64,000 nt of DNA from Amycolatopsis azurea DSM 43854. GTDB taxonomy: Bacteria > Actinomycetota > Actinomycetes > Mycobacteriales > Pseudonocardiaceae. Below, piece after piece: positions 33,288-41,931 of this stretch. A model generated the notes under the pieces. The model saw nothing but the letters and a program-made list of their open reading frames with translations, did not search any database and had not been told where the DNA came from. Positions within the stretch are counted from its first letter, which is position 1, and the number at the start of each line of letters is the position of its first letter. The stretch is taken from NCBI RefSeq assembly GCF_001995215.1, contig NZ_MUXN01000013.1, positions 1 through 64,000 of the forward strand, in the 5' to 3' direction. Position numbers and translations under genes: made by a program.

Positions 33288-34718
33288 ATGACTTCGACGC
33301 AAGTTCCGGTGACGCCTGCCCGCGTCGCCGCCGGACCGGCCCTGACCTCGGCGGGCCTGGTCACCGTGCTGCTGGGGGCGGCACTTCCGCTCATCGACTT
33401 CTTCATCGTCAACATCGCCCTGCCCGCGATCGGCTCCGACCTCCGCACGTCATCGGCCACCTTGGAACTGGTGGTCGCGGCCTACGGGATCGCGTACGCC
33501 GTGCTGCTCGTCGTCGGCGGACGGCTCGGCGACGCCTTCGGCCGTCGCAAGCTGTTCCTGATCGGACTGGCCTCGTTCACCGTCACCTCCCTGCTCTGCG
33601 GGATCGCGCCGACGGCGTTGACGCTGGTGCTGGCACGCGCCGCGCAGGGGGCGGCAGCCGCGCTCATGCTGCCGCAGGTGCTGTCGATCATCCAGGCGAC
33701 CACGACCGGTGAACGCAGGTCCAAGGCGCTGGGGCTCTACGGCGCGACAGCGGGGCTTTCGATGGTGCTCGGCCAATTCCTCGGCGGGGCGCTGGTCGCC
33801 GCCGATCTGTGGGGTACGAGCTGGCGGCCGATCTTCCTGGTCAACGTCCCGGTCGGGATCGCCGGTCTGCTGGTCGCGCGGCGGCTCGTTCCGGAGAGCC
33901 GGTCGAGCAACCCCCTCGGCATCGACCGTCCCGGCACGGTTCTCCTGACGATCGCCCTGGTGTCGCTGTTGCTGCCGCTGGCGGAAGGGCCGGCCCTGGA
34001 CTGGCCACTGTGGACGGTCGCGTTGCTCGTGGTGTTCCCGTTCGCCGCGGCCGGGTTCGTGCACGTCGAACGCCGGATGGAACGCCGGGGCGGGGTTCCG
34101 CTGCTGCCACCGTCGGTGATGCGGATGCCGACCGTGCGGCAAGGGTTGATGGTCGGGTTGCCGTTCTTCGTCGGCTTCAGCGCGTTCATGTTCGTGTTCG
34201 CGGTGACGCTGCAGGACGGGCTGCACCTCGGCCCGCTGGATTCCGGACTGGTGACGGCGCCGCTTTCGCTCGCGTTCTTCGCGATGTGCCTCGTCAGCAG
34301 CCGCCTGGTGACCCGGTTCGGGCAGCGGGTGGTGGCCGCCGGTCTGTCGATCCAGCTGCTCGGGCTGCTGGTGCTGATCGGCACCGTGCTGCTGGAGTGG
34401 CCGGACCTCGGCGTGCTCGATTTCGCGCCGGGGATGCTGCTGTGCGGGCTCGGCCAGGGACTCGCGATGACGACGGTGTTCCGGATCGTGCTGTCGAAGG
34501 TGCCGCCGGAGATCGCCGGGGTCGGCAGCGGGATGCTGACGACGTCGCAGCAGGCCGCGATGGCGCTGGGCGTGGCGACGCTGGGGACGCTGTTCGCGTC
34601 CGTCGGGGCGGGCCCGCTCGGCATGAAGGGCGCGTTCGTGCTGGTCATCGGGATCCAGGCGGTGCTGACGGTCGGCGTGATCACGGTGGCGCGGCGGCTG
34701 CCGGATCCGCGGAGCTGA
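33288..34718 (+). CDS. DHA2-type MFS drug exporter
   Basis: Transporter of 476 residues with about fourteen membrane helices. Family markers are ALPLIDFFIVNIALPAI (motif D1), the motif A loop GGRLGDAFGRRKLF, LARAAQGAAAALMLPQ, and motif C-like GLSMVLGQFLGGAL. It resembles EmrB/QacA antiporters that expel drugs or host products with proton exchange. The substrate is unknown. It is probably repressed by the divergent XRE regulator. Confidence 0.9.
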   Translation: MTSTQVPVTPARVAAGPALTSAGLVTVLLGAALPLIDFFIVNIALPAIGSDLRTSSATLELVVAAYGIAYAVLLVVGGRLGDAFGRRKLFLIGLASFTVTSLLCGIAPTALTLVLARAAQGAAAALMLPQVLSIIQATTTGERRSKALGLYGATAGLSMVLGQFLGGALVAADLWGTSWRPIFLVNVPVGIAGLLVARRLVPESRSSNPLGIDRPGTVLLTIALVSLLLPLAEGPALDWPLWTVALLVVFPFAAAGFVHVERRMERRGGVPLLPPSVMRMPTVRQGLMVGLPFFVGFSAFMFVFAVTLQDGLHLGPLDSGLVTAPLSLAFFAMCLVSSRLVTRFGQRVVAAGLSIQLLGLLVLIGTVLLEWPDLGVLDFAPGMLLCGLGQGLAMTTVFRIVLSKVPPEIAGVGSGMLTTSQQAAMALGVATLGTLFASVGAGPLGMKGAFVLVIGIQAVLTVGVITVARRLPDPRS

Positions 34719-34771
34719 GAAAGTTCACTTTCACCCGTCGGAGTTGTGGCTCCCCGAGCGACGATGGGGTT

Positions 34772-35290
34772 GTGACGGAACCACGGGTGCATCGGGACCC
34801 GGCCTTCGCGCTGCTTTCGCTGTACGAGGCGGCGTTGCCGGAGGTCTACGGGTACCTGCTGTCCCGGTGCGGTGATCGCACCCTCGCCGAGGAGCTGACG
34901 TCGGAGACGTTCCTCGGCGCGGTGAGGGCCTGTCGCAAGGAGTTCGCACCTCCAGTGAGCACCGGGTGGCTGATCGGCGTCGCCCGGCACAAGCTCGCCG
35001 ATCACTGGCGGCGCAAGGAACGTGAGGAACGCGGGCTGCGGCTCGTCCACGAGGAGGAGTACACCGATCCGTGGGACGAACGGCTGGATGCCCTGCTGGC
35101 ACGCGAGGTGCTCGCGTCGTTGGGGGCGCATCATCAAGCCGCGTTGACGCTTCGGTACGTCGACGGCCTCCCGGTACCGGAGGTCGCCGCCCATCTCGAC
35201 CGCACGGTGCACGCCACGGAGGCGTTGCTCGTGCGGGCCCGTGCCGCGTTCCGGCGTGCCTATCAGGAGAAGGAGGGTCGCGATGTCTGA
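34772..35290 (+). CDS. ECF-type RNA polymerase sigma factor
   Basis: Sigma factor of 172 residues starting with GTG. Region 2 lies about 15-85 (YEAALPEVYGYLLSRCGDRTLAEELTSETFLGAV) and region 4 about 108-165 (LLAREVLASLGAHHQAALTLRYVDGLPVPEVAAHLDRTVHATEALLVRARAAFR). No anti-sigma gene follows; instead its stop overlaps the start of a VOC protein by eight bases. This sigma-VOC pairing is common in actinobacteria, and the VOC protein may take the regulatory place. Confidence 0.9.
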   Translation: MTEPRVHRDPAFALLSLYEAALPEVYGYLLSRCGDRTLAEELTSETFLGAVRACRKEFAPPVSTGWLIGVARHKLADHWRRKEREERGLRLVHEEEYTDPWDERLDALLAREVLASLGAHHQAALTLRYVDGLPVPEVAAHLDRTVHATEALLVRARAAFRRAYQEKEGRDV

Positions 35291-36158
35291 TCCATTCGAC
35301 GCGCTTCGCGCGCCCTCGCAGGCTGTGGATCCTGACCCGCTCTTCGCAGCCGAACTGCGTGACAACCTGCGTCGCGCCGTCTTGAACGGAGCCTTCGTTA
35401 TGCCACCCACTGCCGAAGTGCGTTCCCTGACGCCGTATCTCGTGGTGACCGACGCCCGTGCCGCGCTCGACTTCTACGTCGAGGTGTTCGGGGCGCGGCG
35501 CCGGTCCGATCCGATCGTGATGGAGGACGGCCGGGTCGGGCACGCGGAACTGGCCATCGGGGACAGCGTGCTGATGTTCGCGGAAGAGTTCCCCGAACTG
35601 GACATCGTCGTGGCACCCGCCGGTGGCCCGCTGATCCGGGTCGAGGTCGCGGACGTGCGCGCCTCGGCCGCGCGGGCCGTGGAACTGGGCGGTGAACTGC
35701 GGCGTCCCGTCACGGACGAAGGCCACGGGCTGAGCGGGGAGATCAAGGATCCGTACGGCCAGCGGTGGCTCGTCGCGCAGGCGGCGCCTTCTTCTACTTC
35801 GGGCGCTACGCCGATCCGGCACGGCGAAGCGGGCTACTTCACCTTCCAGGTCCCGGACGACGCGCGCGCGAAGGCGTTCTACGGCGCCGTTCTGGGCTGG
35901 CAATTCTCGCCAGGGCGGGTAGAAGGCGGTTGGGGTGTCGAAGGTTCCGGCCTGCAGGGCGGGCTCTGGGGTGGCCCGGGACGCCAGGTGGGCTGGAAGG
36001 TCATGTACGCCGTCGACGATCTCGCCGCCGCCCTCGACCGCGTCCGCGCGCAGGGCGGCCAGGCAGGCGAAACCGAACAGCAGCCCTACGGCCTGAGCGC
36101 CGACTGCGTGGACGACCAGGGCATCGAATTCTGGCTCTGGGAACAGCCGCGCTCTTGA
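35283..36158 (+). CDS. two-domain VOC (glyoxalase-fold) protein coupled to sigma factor
   Basis: Protein of 291 residues. The first 45 residues (MSDPFDALRAPSQAVDPDPL and on) are a conserved helical leader found in sigma-linked VOC proteins. Two VOC domains follow: 48-165 (YLVVTDARAALDFYVEVFGA to KDPYGQRWLVAQ) and 185-288 (AGYFTFQVPDDARAKAFYGAVLGWQF to DQGIEFWLWEQ). Glyoxalase-fold proteins bind metals or small ligands, so it could be a sensor or a detoxifying enzyme. Overlap with the sigma gene points to co-translation. Confidence 0.85.
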   Translation: MSDPFDALRAPSQAVDPDPLFAAELRDNLRRAVLNGAFVMPPTAEVRSLTPYLVVTDARAALDFYVEVFGARRRSDPIVMEDGRVGHAELAIGDSVLMFAEEFPELDIVVAPAGGPLIRVEVADVRASAARAVELGGELRRPVTDEGHGLSGEIKDPYGQRWLVAQAAPSSTSGATPIRHGEAGYFTFQVPDDARAKAFYGAVLGWQFSPGRVEGGWGVEGSGLQGGLWGGPGRQVGWKVMYAVDDLAAALDRVRAQGGQAGETEQQPYGLSADCVDDQGIEFWLWEQPRS

Positions 36159-36247
36159 GTCACTAACCCCACCCCCCACCCGTCCCAGGGGGGCGACCCC
36201 GAAGCCAGTCTATCGCCGATCAGGGGTCGGGAGGGGAGCTGACGTGA

Positions 36248-36279
36248 GTTGTCCACAGACGGGGGTCATTGTGGACAAC
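36248..36279. promoter_or_regulatory. inverted pair of DnaA-box-like sequences
   Basis: TTGTCCACA at 36249-36257 and its complement TGTGGACAA at 36270-36278 form an inverted pair spaced 12 bases apart, inside GTTGTCCACA...TGTGGACAAC. TTGTCCACA is the known actinobacterial DnaA box. They lie between convergent genes, so a promoter role is unlikely. Confidence 0.45.
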
Positions 36280-36293
36280 CTGGGGGTACAAGC

Positions 36294-36342
36294 CGTGAAG
36301 GCCTCCTTCACTACCTTGAGGGTAGGGAAGGAGGCCTTCACG
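36294..36342. terminator. long bidirectional hairpin
   Basis: CGTGAAGGCCTCCTTC (36294-36309) pairs with its exact complement at 36327-36342, and CTACC/GGTAG extend the stem inside. It lies between the convergent VOC and gamma-glutamyltransferase genes, ending 14 bases beyond the latter's stop. Confidence 0.75.
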
Positions 36343-36355
36343 GAACGGGACAGCG

Positions 36356-38119
36356 TCACCGGCCGGCGGCGTAGCCCTGCATCCCCCGCGCGTTGGCGGC
36401 GGCACGAAGCACGCCACCGGAACGCGAAACGGCCGAAAGCCGCCCGAGCGCCCAAGGTCCGGCATCGACGACGTCGTGCCCGCGCGCCGCGAGAGCGTCC
36501 ATTGTGGACTGACCGAGCCGTGACTCGACCACCAGTTCCCGCGGCGTCCACGAGCGCGGATAGAACGAACTCGGGAACGCGGTCGTATGCCACGCGGGCG
36601 AGTCGATCGACTCCTGCAGATTCAACCCGCCGAGCGTGTGCGCCAGCCAGAAACACAGCTGCCATTGATCCTGCTGGTCACCGCCGGGCGTCCCGAACGC
36701 CAGCACCGGTTCGCCGTCGCGCAGGCCCATCGACGGCGAAAGCGTGATCCGCGGCCGCTTCCCCGGCGCCAGCGAGTTCGGCAAACCCTGTTCCAGCCAG
36801 AACATCTGCCCACGCGAGTCGAGACAGAAACCGAGTTCCGGGATCGTCGGGCTCGACTGCAACCAGCCCCCCGACGGCGTCACCGAGATCATGTTCCCGG
36901 CCGCGTCGACGACGTCGATGTGCACGGTGTCACCCCGGGTCTCGCCCAGCGGCCCGACCGTCGGCTCCCCCGTCGCGCCGGAGCCGGATTCGAGTCCACG
37001 CAGCTTCTCGAGAATCGCGGGCAGCCTCGGCGAAGGACCACCGGGCCGGAGTTCGGCGGACGCTTCGTCGGTGATCAAGGCGCGGCGGGCTTCCGCGTAC
37101 TCGCGGGAGATCAGCAACTCGATCGGCACATCGGGAGAATCCCCGTACCAAGCCTCACGGTCCGCGAACGCCAGCTTCGCCGCCTCGACGGCCAGGTGCA
37201 CGGTGCGCTCGGTCGGGATTCCGTCTACATAGGACAGTTCGTCGCGCAGACCGTCCAGCAACCGCGCCTGCTGGAGCAACGCGGGACCTTGCGTCCAGGC
37301 GCCCATCTTCACCAGGCCCCAGTCGCCGAAGTCGACCTGCAGCGCGTCTTCGTACGTCGCTTCCCAGCCCGCGATGTCCTCGCCGGTGAGGAGACCGGCG
37401 TGGTCGCGGCCGGAGTCGTCGCGGAAAGCCTTGCGGCTGAACGCTTCGATCGCCTCGGCGACGAAACCCCGCGACCACGCGCGCCGTCCGGCGTCGATCT
37501 GCGCCTCACGCCCGCTGACCGACTCGGCCTCGGCGACCAGCCGCTCCCACGTGTCCGCGAGCGCCGGGTTGCGGTGCAGCCCCTCGGCGGGCTTGCCGTC
37601 CGGCAACCAGAGCGCCGCGGACGTCGGCCAATGCTCGGTGAAGAGGTCCTGGACGGCGCGGATCGTGTCACCGACCCGGCTGACCAGCGGAATCCCGTTG
37701 CGCGCGTAGGAAATCGCGTAACCGAGCACGTCGCGCAACGACTTCGTGCCGTGATCCCGCAGGAGCAGCAGCCAGCCGTCCCACGCGCCCGGGACGGTCG
37801 CGGGGAGAAGACCGCTGCCGGGGATCAGATCGAGCCCGAGGTCCGCGAAGTACTCGGGCGTCGCCGCCGCAGGCGAGACTCCCTGCCCCGCGAGGACTCG
37901 CGGAGTTCGATCAGTGGCGGTGACGAAGATGCCGGGGACCTGCCCCGCCGGGCCGCACAGATGCGGCTCGGCGATCTGCAGGACGAACCCGGCCGCTACC
38001 GCCGCGTCGAAGGCGTTGCCGCCGTCTTCCAGCACCGCCATGCCGGTGGCCGAAGCCAGCCAGTGCGTCGATGCCACCATGCCGTGGGTGCCGGCCAGTT
38101 CCGGCCTGGTCGTGAACAC
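36356..38119 (-). CDS. ggt: gamma-glutamyltransferase family protein
   Basis: N-terminal nucleophile hydrolase of 587 residues that cleaves gamma-glutamyl amides such as glutathione, or related acyl groups. It starts with the typical GMVASTHWLASATGMAVLEDGGNAFDAAVA. The autoprocessing Thr is Thr398 in ETRGDTVHIDVVDAAGNMIS, giving a large subunit of about 397 and a small subunit of about 190 residues. SPSMGLRDGEPVLAFGTPGGDQQ is the conserved small-subunit region. No clear signal peptide is seen, so it may be cytoplasmic, as in many actinobacterial relatives that act as acylases. Substrate undecided. Confidence 0.9.
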   Translation of the reverse strand: MFTTRPELAGTHGMVASTHWLASATGMAVLEDGGNAFDAAVAAGFVLQIAEPHLCGPAGQVPGIFVTATDRTPRVLAGQGVSPAAATPEYFADLGLDLIPGSGLLPATVPGAWDGWLLLLRDHGTKSLRDVLGYAISYARNGIPLVSRVGDTIRAVQDLFTEHWPTSAALWLPDGKPAEGLHRNPALADTWERLVAEAESVSGREAQIDAGRRAWSRGFVAEAIEAFSRKAFRDDSGRDHAGLLTGEDIAGWEATYEDALQVDFGDWGLVKMGAWTQGPALLQQARLLDGLRDELSYVDGIPTERTVHLAVEAAKLAFADREAWYGDSPDVPIELLISREYAEARRALITDEASAELRPGGPSPRLPAILEKLRGLESGSGATGEPTVGPLGETRGDTVHIDVVDAAGNMISVTPSGGWLQSSPTIPELGFCLDSRGQMFWLEQGLPNSLAPGKRPRITLSPSMGLRDGEPVLAFGTPGGDQQDQWQLCFWLAHTLGGLNLQESIDSPAWHTTAFPSSFYPRSWTPRELVVESRLGQSTMDALAARGHDVVDAGPWALGRLSAVSRSGGVLRAAANARGMQGYAAGR

Positions 38120-38151
38120 CCGGCCGATACTACGCTTTGCTAACTACTCTT

Positions 38152-38562
38152 TCAGTCCCAGCAGCTGAAGAGAACCTGGCCGAGACAGTCGGGCCGCCAG
38201 TACCGGACGTCGTAATGGTTCTTCCAGCGCGGCGCCGTGGGGTCGATCGGCGCTTCGAGTTCGGCACGGGAGTACAACCGGTGGCCGGGAAGAAGCTCCC
38301 CCAAAACGGCCAGCAATCCCGGCTCGTCGATGAAGGTGATCGTTCCGAAGGTGATGAACGCGTCCGCGATACCGAGGATCTCGTGCCTTCCGTCCTCGTC
38401 CCGATCCTGCGTCCACACCACCGCGACGGTTCGATGCGGATAAGCGATCTCGCCGGTGTCGAAGTTCCGTCCCTGATCGCCCGGTACGAACCGGACGACC
38501 TGGCCACGTGTTCGCCGAGCCGCCTCGTAGCAAGCCCGGCGAAACTCCTTCAGATCCGTCAC
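38152..38562 (-). CDS. hypothetical protein
   Basis: Small soluble protein of 136 residues with no recognised family. Features are VVRFVPGDQGRNFDTGEIAYPHRTVAVVWTQD and a C-terminal aromatic run (WKNHYDVRYWRPDCLGQVLFSCWD). It lies 32 bases upstream of the gamma-glutamyltransferase gene and just after the monooxygenase gene on the same strand. It could be a small immunity or binding protein, but nothing proves it. Confidence 0.65.
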   Translation of the reverse strand: MTDLKEFRRACYEAARRTRGQVVRFVPGDQGRNFDTGEIAYPHRTVAVVWTQDRDEDGRHEILGIADAFITFGTITFIDEPGLLAVLGELLPGHRLYSRAELEAPIDPTAPRWKNHYDVRYWRPDCLGQVLFSCWD

Positions 38563-38571
38563 CCACGAAAA

Positions 38572-39765
38572 CTATCCCCGCGCGGCGACCGGGGCGTCAT
38601 AGTTTTCGAGCGTCGCCGCGTTCGCCGCCCGCGAGGTGATCCACGTGAACACCTTCGTCATCGGCTTCGAACCCAGCACCCGGTACATGAAGTTCCGGTA
38701 GCCCATCACGAGCCGTGACGTCGGGATGAGGAACGTGCCGATCCCGGCCGCCTGCTTCTGCGACACCTTCACCGGTCCGCGCAGTTTCTCCTCGTACCGC
38801 GCGAAAGCGACCTCGTGATCGCCATCCGCGGCGGCGAGTTCCCCGGCCAGGATGTACGCGCCCATCATCGCGAGCCCGGTGCCCGAACCGCCAGGGCCCG
38901 CACACCAGGCCGCGTCACCGAGCAGCACGACCCGGCCCCGCGACCACTTGTCGAGGTGGATCTGGCTGAGCGAGTCGAAGTACAGCGCGTCGACGTCGCC
39001 GAGTCCTTCCAGCAGCGCCGGGACTTCCCAGCCGAAGTCGGCGAACCGCTCGGCGACCAGGCGTTTCTGCCCTTCGACATCGCGCCGGTGGACGTCCACC
39101 GTGCCGGGCGTGAAGAGGAAGCTGACGTTGAGAGCCGAGCCGTCGCGTCCGCTGGCGGCCATCACGGTCCGGCCGGGGACGCTGCAGATCATGCCCAGGT
39201 GATCGAGGCCGAGGTGGTTGGGCACGGTGAAGCCCGCCGTCTGGAAACCGAGGTCGGTCCGGAACCGCTCTTCTTCGCCGAACGTCAGCCGCCGGACGCC
39301 CGAGTGCAGTCCGTCCGCGCCGACGACCAGGTCGAACTTGCGTGACGCGCCATGGGCGAAGCTGACGTCGACGCCGTCCGAGCCCTCGTCCAGCCCGGTG
39401 ATCCAGTCGCCGAAGACGTATTCGACGTCGTTCTTCGTGTGGTCGTACAGGATGCGCGTGAGGTCTCCGCGCTCGATCTCGACTTCGCCGCTGAAGAAGA
39501 CCGACGGCATCTGAGCGACCTTCTTGCCTCGCGGATCGACGATGACCTGCGCGCCCATCGCGGTCTCCTTCGCGCGGATGTCTTCGAGGATCCCCATGCG
39601 CTCCAGCAGGGTCATCTGCTCGCCGCGGAAGTCGACCGCGCTCCCGCCTTCGCGCAGGGCCGGGGCGCGCTCGACGACGGTCGGCACGAAGCCGCGCTCG
39701 CGGAGCCAGAAGGCGAGGGCCGGACCCGCGATGCCGGCGCCGGAGATCAGAACGGTGGTCGTCAT
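38572..39765 (-). CDS. FAD-dependent monooxygenase
   Basis: Flavoprotein monooxygenase of 397 residues (PHBH/UbiH group). The FAD-binding G-x-G-x2-G is in VLISGAGIAGPALAFWLRERG. The DG motif is VVGADGLHSGVRRL, and the second FAD motif is VVLLGDAAWCAGPGGSGTG. Relatives hydroxylate aromatic compounds, antibiotics such as tetracyclines, or polyketides with NAD(P)H. ATG 39765 gives the standard N-terminus. It is divergent from a TetR regulator, with three 13-bp repeats between, so induction by its substrate is likely. Confidence 0.9.
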   Translation of the reverse strand: MTTTVLISGAGIAGPALAFWLRERGFVPTVVERAPALREGGSAVDFRGEQMTLLERMGILEDIRAKETAMGAQVIVDPRGKKVAQMPSVFFSGEVEIERGDLTRILYDHTKNDVEYVFGDWITGLDEGSDGVDVSFAHGASRKFDLVVGADGLHSGVRRLTFGEEERFRTDLGFQTAGFTVPNHLGLDHLGMICSVPGRTVMAASGRDGSALNVSFLFTPGTVDVHRRDVEGQKRLVAERFADFGWEVPALLEGLGDVDALYFDSLSQIHLDKWSRGRVVLLGDAAWCAGPGGSGTGLAMMGAYILAGELAAADGDHEVAFARYEEKLRGPVKVSQKQAAGIGTFLIPTSRLVMGYRNFMYRVLGSKPMTKVFTWITSRAANAATLENYDAPVAARG

Positions 39766-39820
39766 GGCTGCTCCCAGTGGTTTGTGGTGATGGGAACGAC
39801 CGTACGGCAGATTTGCACGC

Positions 39821-39857
39821 TTGGTCAAGCCGCTTGGTTAAACCATTTGGATAAACC
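39821..39857. promoter_or_regulatory. three tandem 13-bp repeats, probable TetR operator
   Basis: TTGGTCAAGCC (39821), TTGGTTAAACC (39834) and TTGGATAAACC (39847) recur at exactly 13-base intervals in the divergent promoter. The region is unusually AT-rich for this window, fitting overlap with the promoter elements. Confidence 0.65.
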
Positions 39858-39878
39858 GCGTGGTCTACGATCCTGGGC

Positions 39879-40457
39879 ATGGGTAATCGCGAGGACCTGA
39901 TGGCGGGCGCCATCCAGTGCTTGAGGGAAAAAGGCTGGTCACGCACGACGGTGCGCGACATCGCGACGGCGGCCGGGGTCAGCCACGCGGCGATCGGCTA
40001 CCACTTCGGATCGCGCGAAGCCCTGCTGCTGACGGCGTTCTCCCAGGCGATGGACGACTGGGGCAGGGAAGTCCAGCTAGAGATGAGGAGAGCTGTCGAC
40101 CCGAACGCCTCGGCGGACGAGCAGTATCGGGCGTCGTGGCGCGCGATGATCGACTCTTACGGGCGCAACCGGCCGCTGTGGATCGCCTCCATCGAGGCAT
40201 TCGTACAGTCCGAACATCACCCTGAGCTGCGGAAACAGCTCGCCGCCGCGCAGCGCGAGGGCCGCCGCGGGATGGCGGCGGGCATCCTCGGCATCGACGA
40301 AGACACCCTCACCGAGGCGGACGAGCGCCGGATCGGCGCGGTGGCCACGGCCCTGAACTCGGGCGTGATGCTCCAGCACATGCTCGACCCGGAGAACGCC
40401 CCGACGGCCGAGGAGGTCGTGGAGGGGCTGATGACGCTCGTCTCGCTCGTGTCCTGA
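39879..40457 (+). CDS. TetR family regulator
   Basis: Protein of 192 residues. The HTH lies at about 24-44 (TVRDIATAAGVSHAAIGYHFGSREALLLTAF), followed by a helical ligand-binding domain. It probably represses itself and the divergent FAD monooxygenase gene through the tandem repeats upstream of its start. Its stop is two bases from the end of the convergent UDP-glucose dehydrogenase gene. Confidence 0.9.
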   Translation: MGNREDLMAGAIQCLREKGWSRTTVRDIATAAGVSHAAIGYHFGSREALLLTAFSQAMDDWGREVQLEMRRAVDPNASADEQYRASWRAMIDSYGRNRPLWIASIEAFVQSEHHPELRKQLAAAQREGRRGMAAGILGIDEDTLTEADERRIGAVATALNSGVMLQHMLDPENAPTAEEVVEGLMTLVSLVS

Positions 40458-40460
40458 AAG

Positions 40461-41771
40461 TCAGGAAACGGCGACCTTCCGCCGCTGCGCCGCCCGCGGC
40501 CGCCCGACGCCCTGCCACGACAGGCCGGCGTCCAGGATCCGTTGCGGCTCGAGAAGGTTGCGGGTGTCGACGACCGAGTCACCGTCCATCTGCTCGGCCA
40601 TGTAGGTCCAGTCGAGCCGTTTGAACTCGTCCCATTCCGTCAGCACGACGACGGCGTCGGCCGCCTTCGCGACCTGATACGGGTCGTCGACCACGGTCAT
40701 CCCGGCGATCTGGCCGCCGATCGCCGGGTCGTAGGCGGTCAGTTCCGCGCCGAGCGCGCCCAGCACGGAAGCGACCGCGAGGGCGGGCGAGTCGCGCAGA
40801 TCGTTCGTCCCGGCCTTGAACGCCAGCCCGAGGACACCGATCCGCGAACCGGCCAGGGTGCCGCCCACCGCGCCCGCGATCTTCGCGACGATGCGGTCCC
40901 GCTGCGCGATGTTCTCCTCGATCGCCGAGGTGAGCATCGTGAAGTCGTACTGCACCGACTCGGCGACCCGGACCAGCGCGCTGGTGTCCTTCGGCAGGCA
41001 CGAGCCGCCCCAGCCGGGACCGGGTTTGAGGAACGAGCGGCCGATGCGCCGGTCGTAGCCCATGCCTTCGGTGACCAGGTCGATGTCCGCGCCGAGGCGT
41101 TCGCACAGTTCGGCGATGGAGTTCACATAGGACAGTTTCATCGCGAGGAAGCAGTTCGCCGCGTACTTCACCAGTTCCGCGCTGGCCGCGTCGGCGACGA
41201 CGACCGGGGCGGCGAGGTCGGCGTAGAGGTCGCCGACCCAGCGGGCGGCGGCGACGTCGTCCGAACCGACGACGATCCGGTCGGGGCCGAGGAAGTCCGC
41301 CACCGCGGTGCCCTCACGCAGGAACTCCGGGTTCGACACGACCGGCACGTCCGTGCGGCCGAGCATCGCCTGGATGCGCGTCGACGTGCCCACCGGAACG
41401 GTCGATTTGGTGATCAGCGCGCATCCCGCGGGAATGACGTCGCCGATTTCGGTGGTGACGGCTTCGACGGCCCGCAGGTCCGCCGAACCGCCCGCGCCCA
41501 TCGGCGTCGGCACGCAGAGGAAGACGGCCTCCGTGTCCCGGACGGCGTCGCGCGCGCCCACCACGAAATTGAGTCTTCCGCTGGTCAGCCCCCTCGACAC
41601 CAGCTCGGACAATCCCGGCTCCAGGATGTCCACGCGTCCGGCGGAGAGCCTTGCGACCTTCGCCTGGTCGACATCGACGCAAGTGACTCGATGCCCCAGG
41701 CCGGCCAGGCAGGCCCCCGTGGTCAATCCGACGTAACCGGTCCCCACCACCACGATCCGAGCAGCGCTCAT
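40461..41771 (-). CDS. UDP-glucose 6-dehydrogenase
   Basis: Enzyme of 436 residues oxidising UDP-glucose to UDP-glucuronate with two NAD+. The N-terminal Rossmann motif is VVVGTGYVGLTTGACLAGLGH. The catalytic Cys258 is in GWGGSCLPKD, with Lys206-type residues in AELVKYAANCFLAMK. The C-terminal domain has VLGLAFKAGTNDLRDSPAL. The product feeds glycan synthesis (glucuronate, xylose, arabinose), so it may serve the glycosyltransferases elsewhere in the window; no genetic link is visible. Confidence 0.94.
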   Translation of the reverse strand: MSAARIVVVGTGYVGLTTGACLAGLGHRVTCVDVDQAKVARLSAGRVDILEPGLSELVSRGLTSGRLNFVVGARDAVRDTEAVFLCVPTPMGAGGSADLRAVEAVTTEIGDVIPAGCALITKSTVPVGTSTRIQAMLGRTDVPVVSNPEFLREGTAVADFLGPDRIVVGSDDVAAARWVGDLYADLAAPVVVADAASAELVKYAANCFLAMKLSYVNSIAELCERLGADIDLVTEGMGYDRRIGRSFLKPGPGWGGSCLPKDTSALVRVAESVQYDFTMLTSAIEENIAQRDRIVAKIAGAVGGTLAGSRIGVLGLAFKAGTNDLRDSPALAVASVLGALGAELTAYDPAIGGQIAGMTVVDDPYQVAKAADAVVVLTEWDEFKRLDWTYMAEQMDGDSVVDTRNLLEPQRILDAGLSWQGVGRPRAAQRRKVAVS

Positions 41772-41931
41772 GCTGCTGAAGGTGACAGCCGGAGTTGACC
41801 TCCGAGCGAACGGAATGCTTCAGGACCGAATACTCCTCACGACATGCCGCCCATCGACGTGAGCCAACACACGCGCTACCCCGATGCGAACGAGCGTTAA
41901 CCTAGACCCGGTTGTCGACGAAAGGGAGAAC

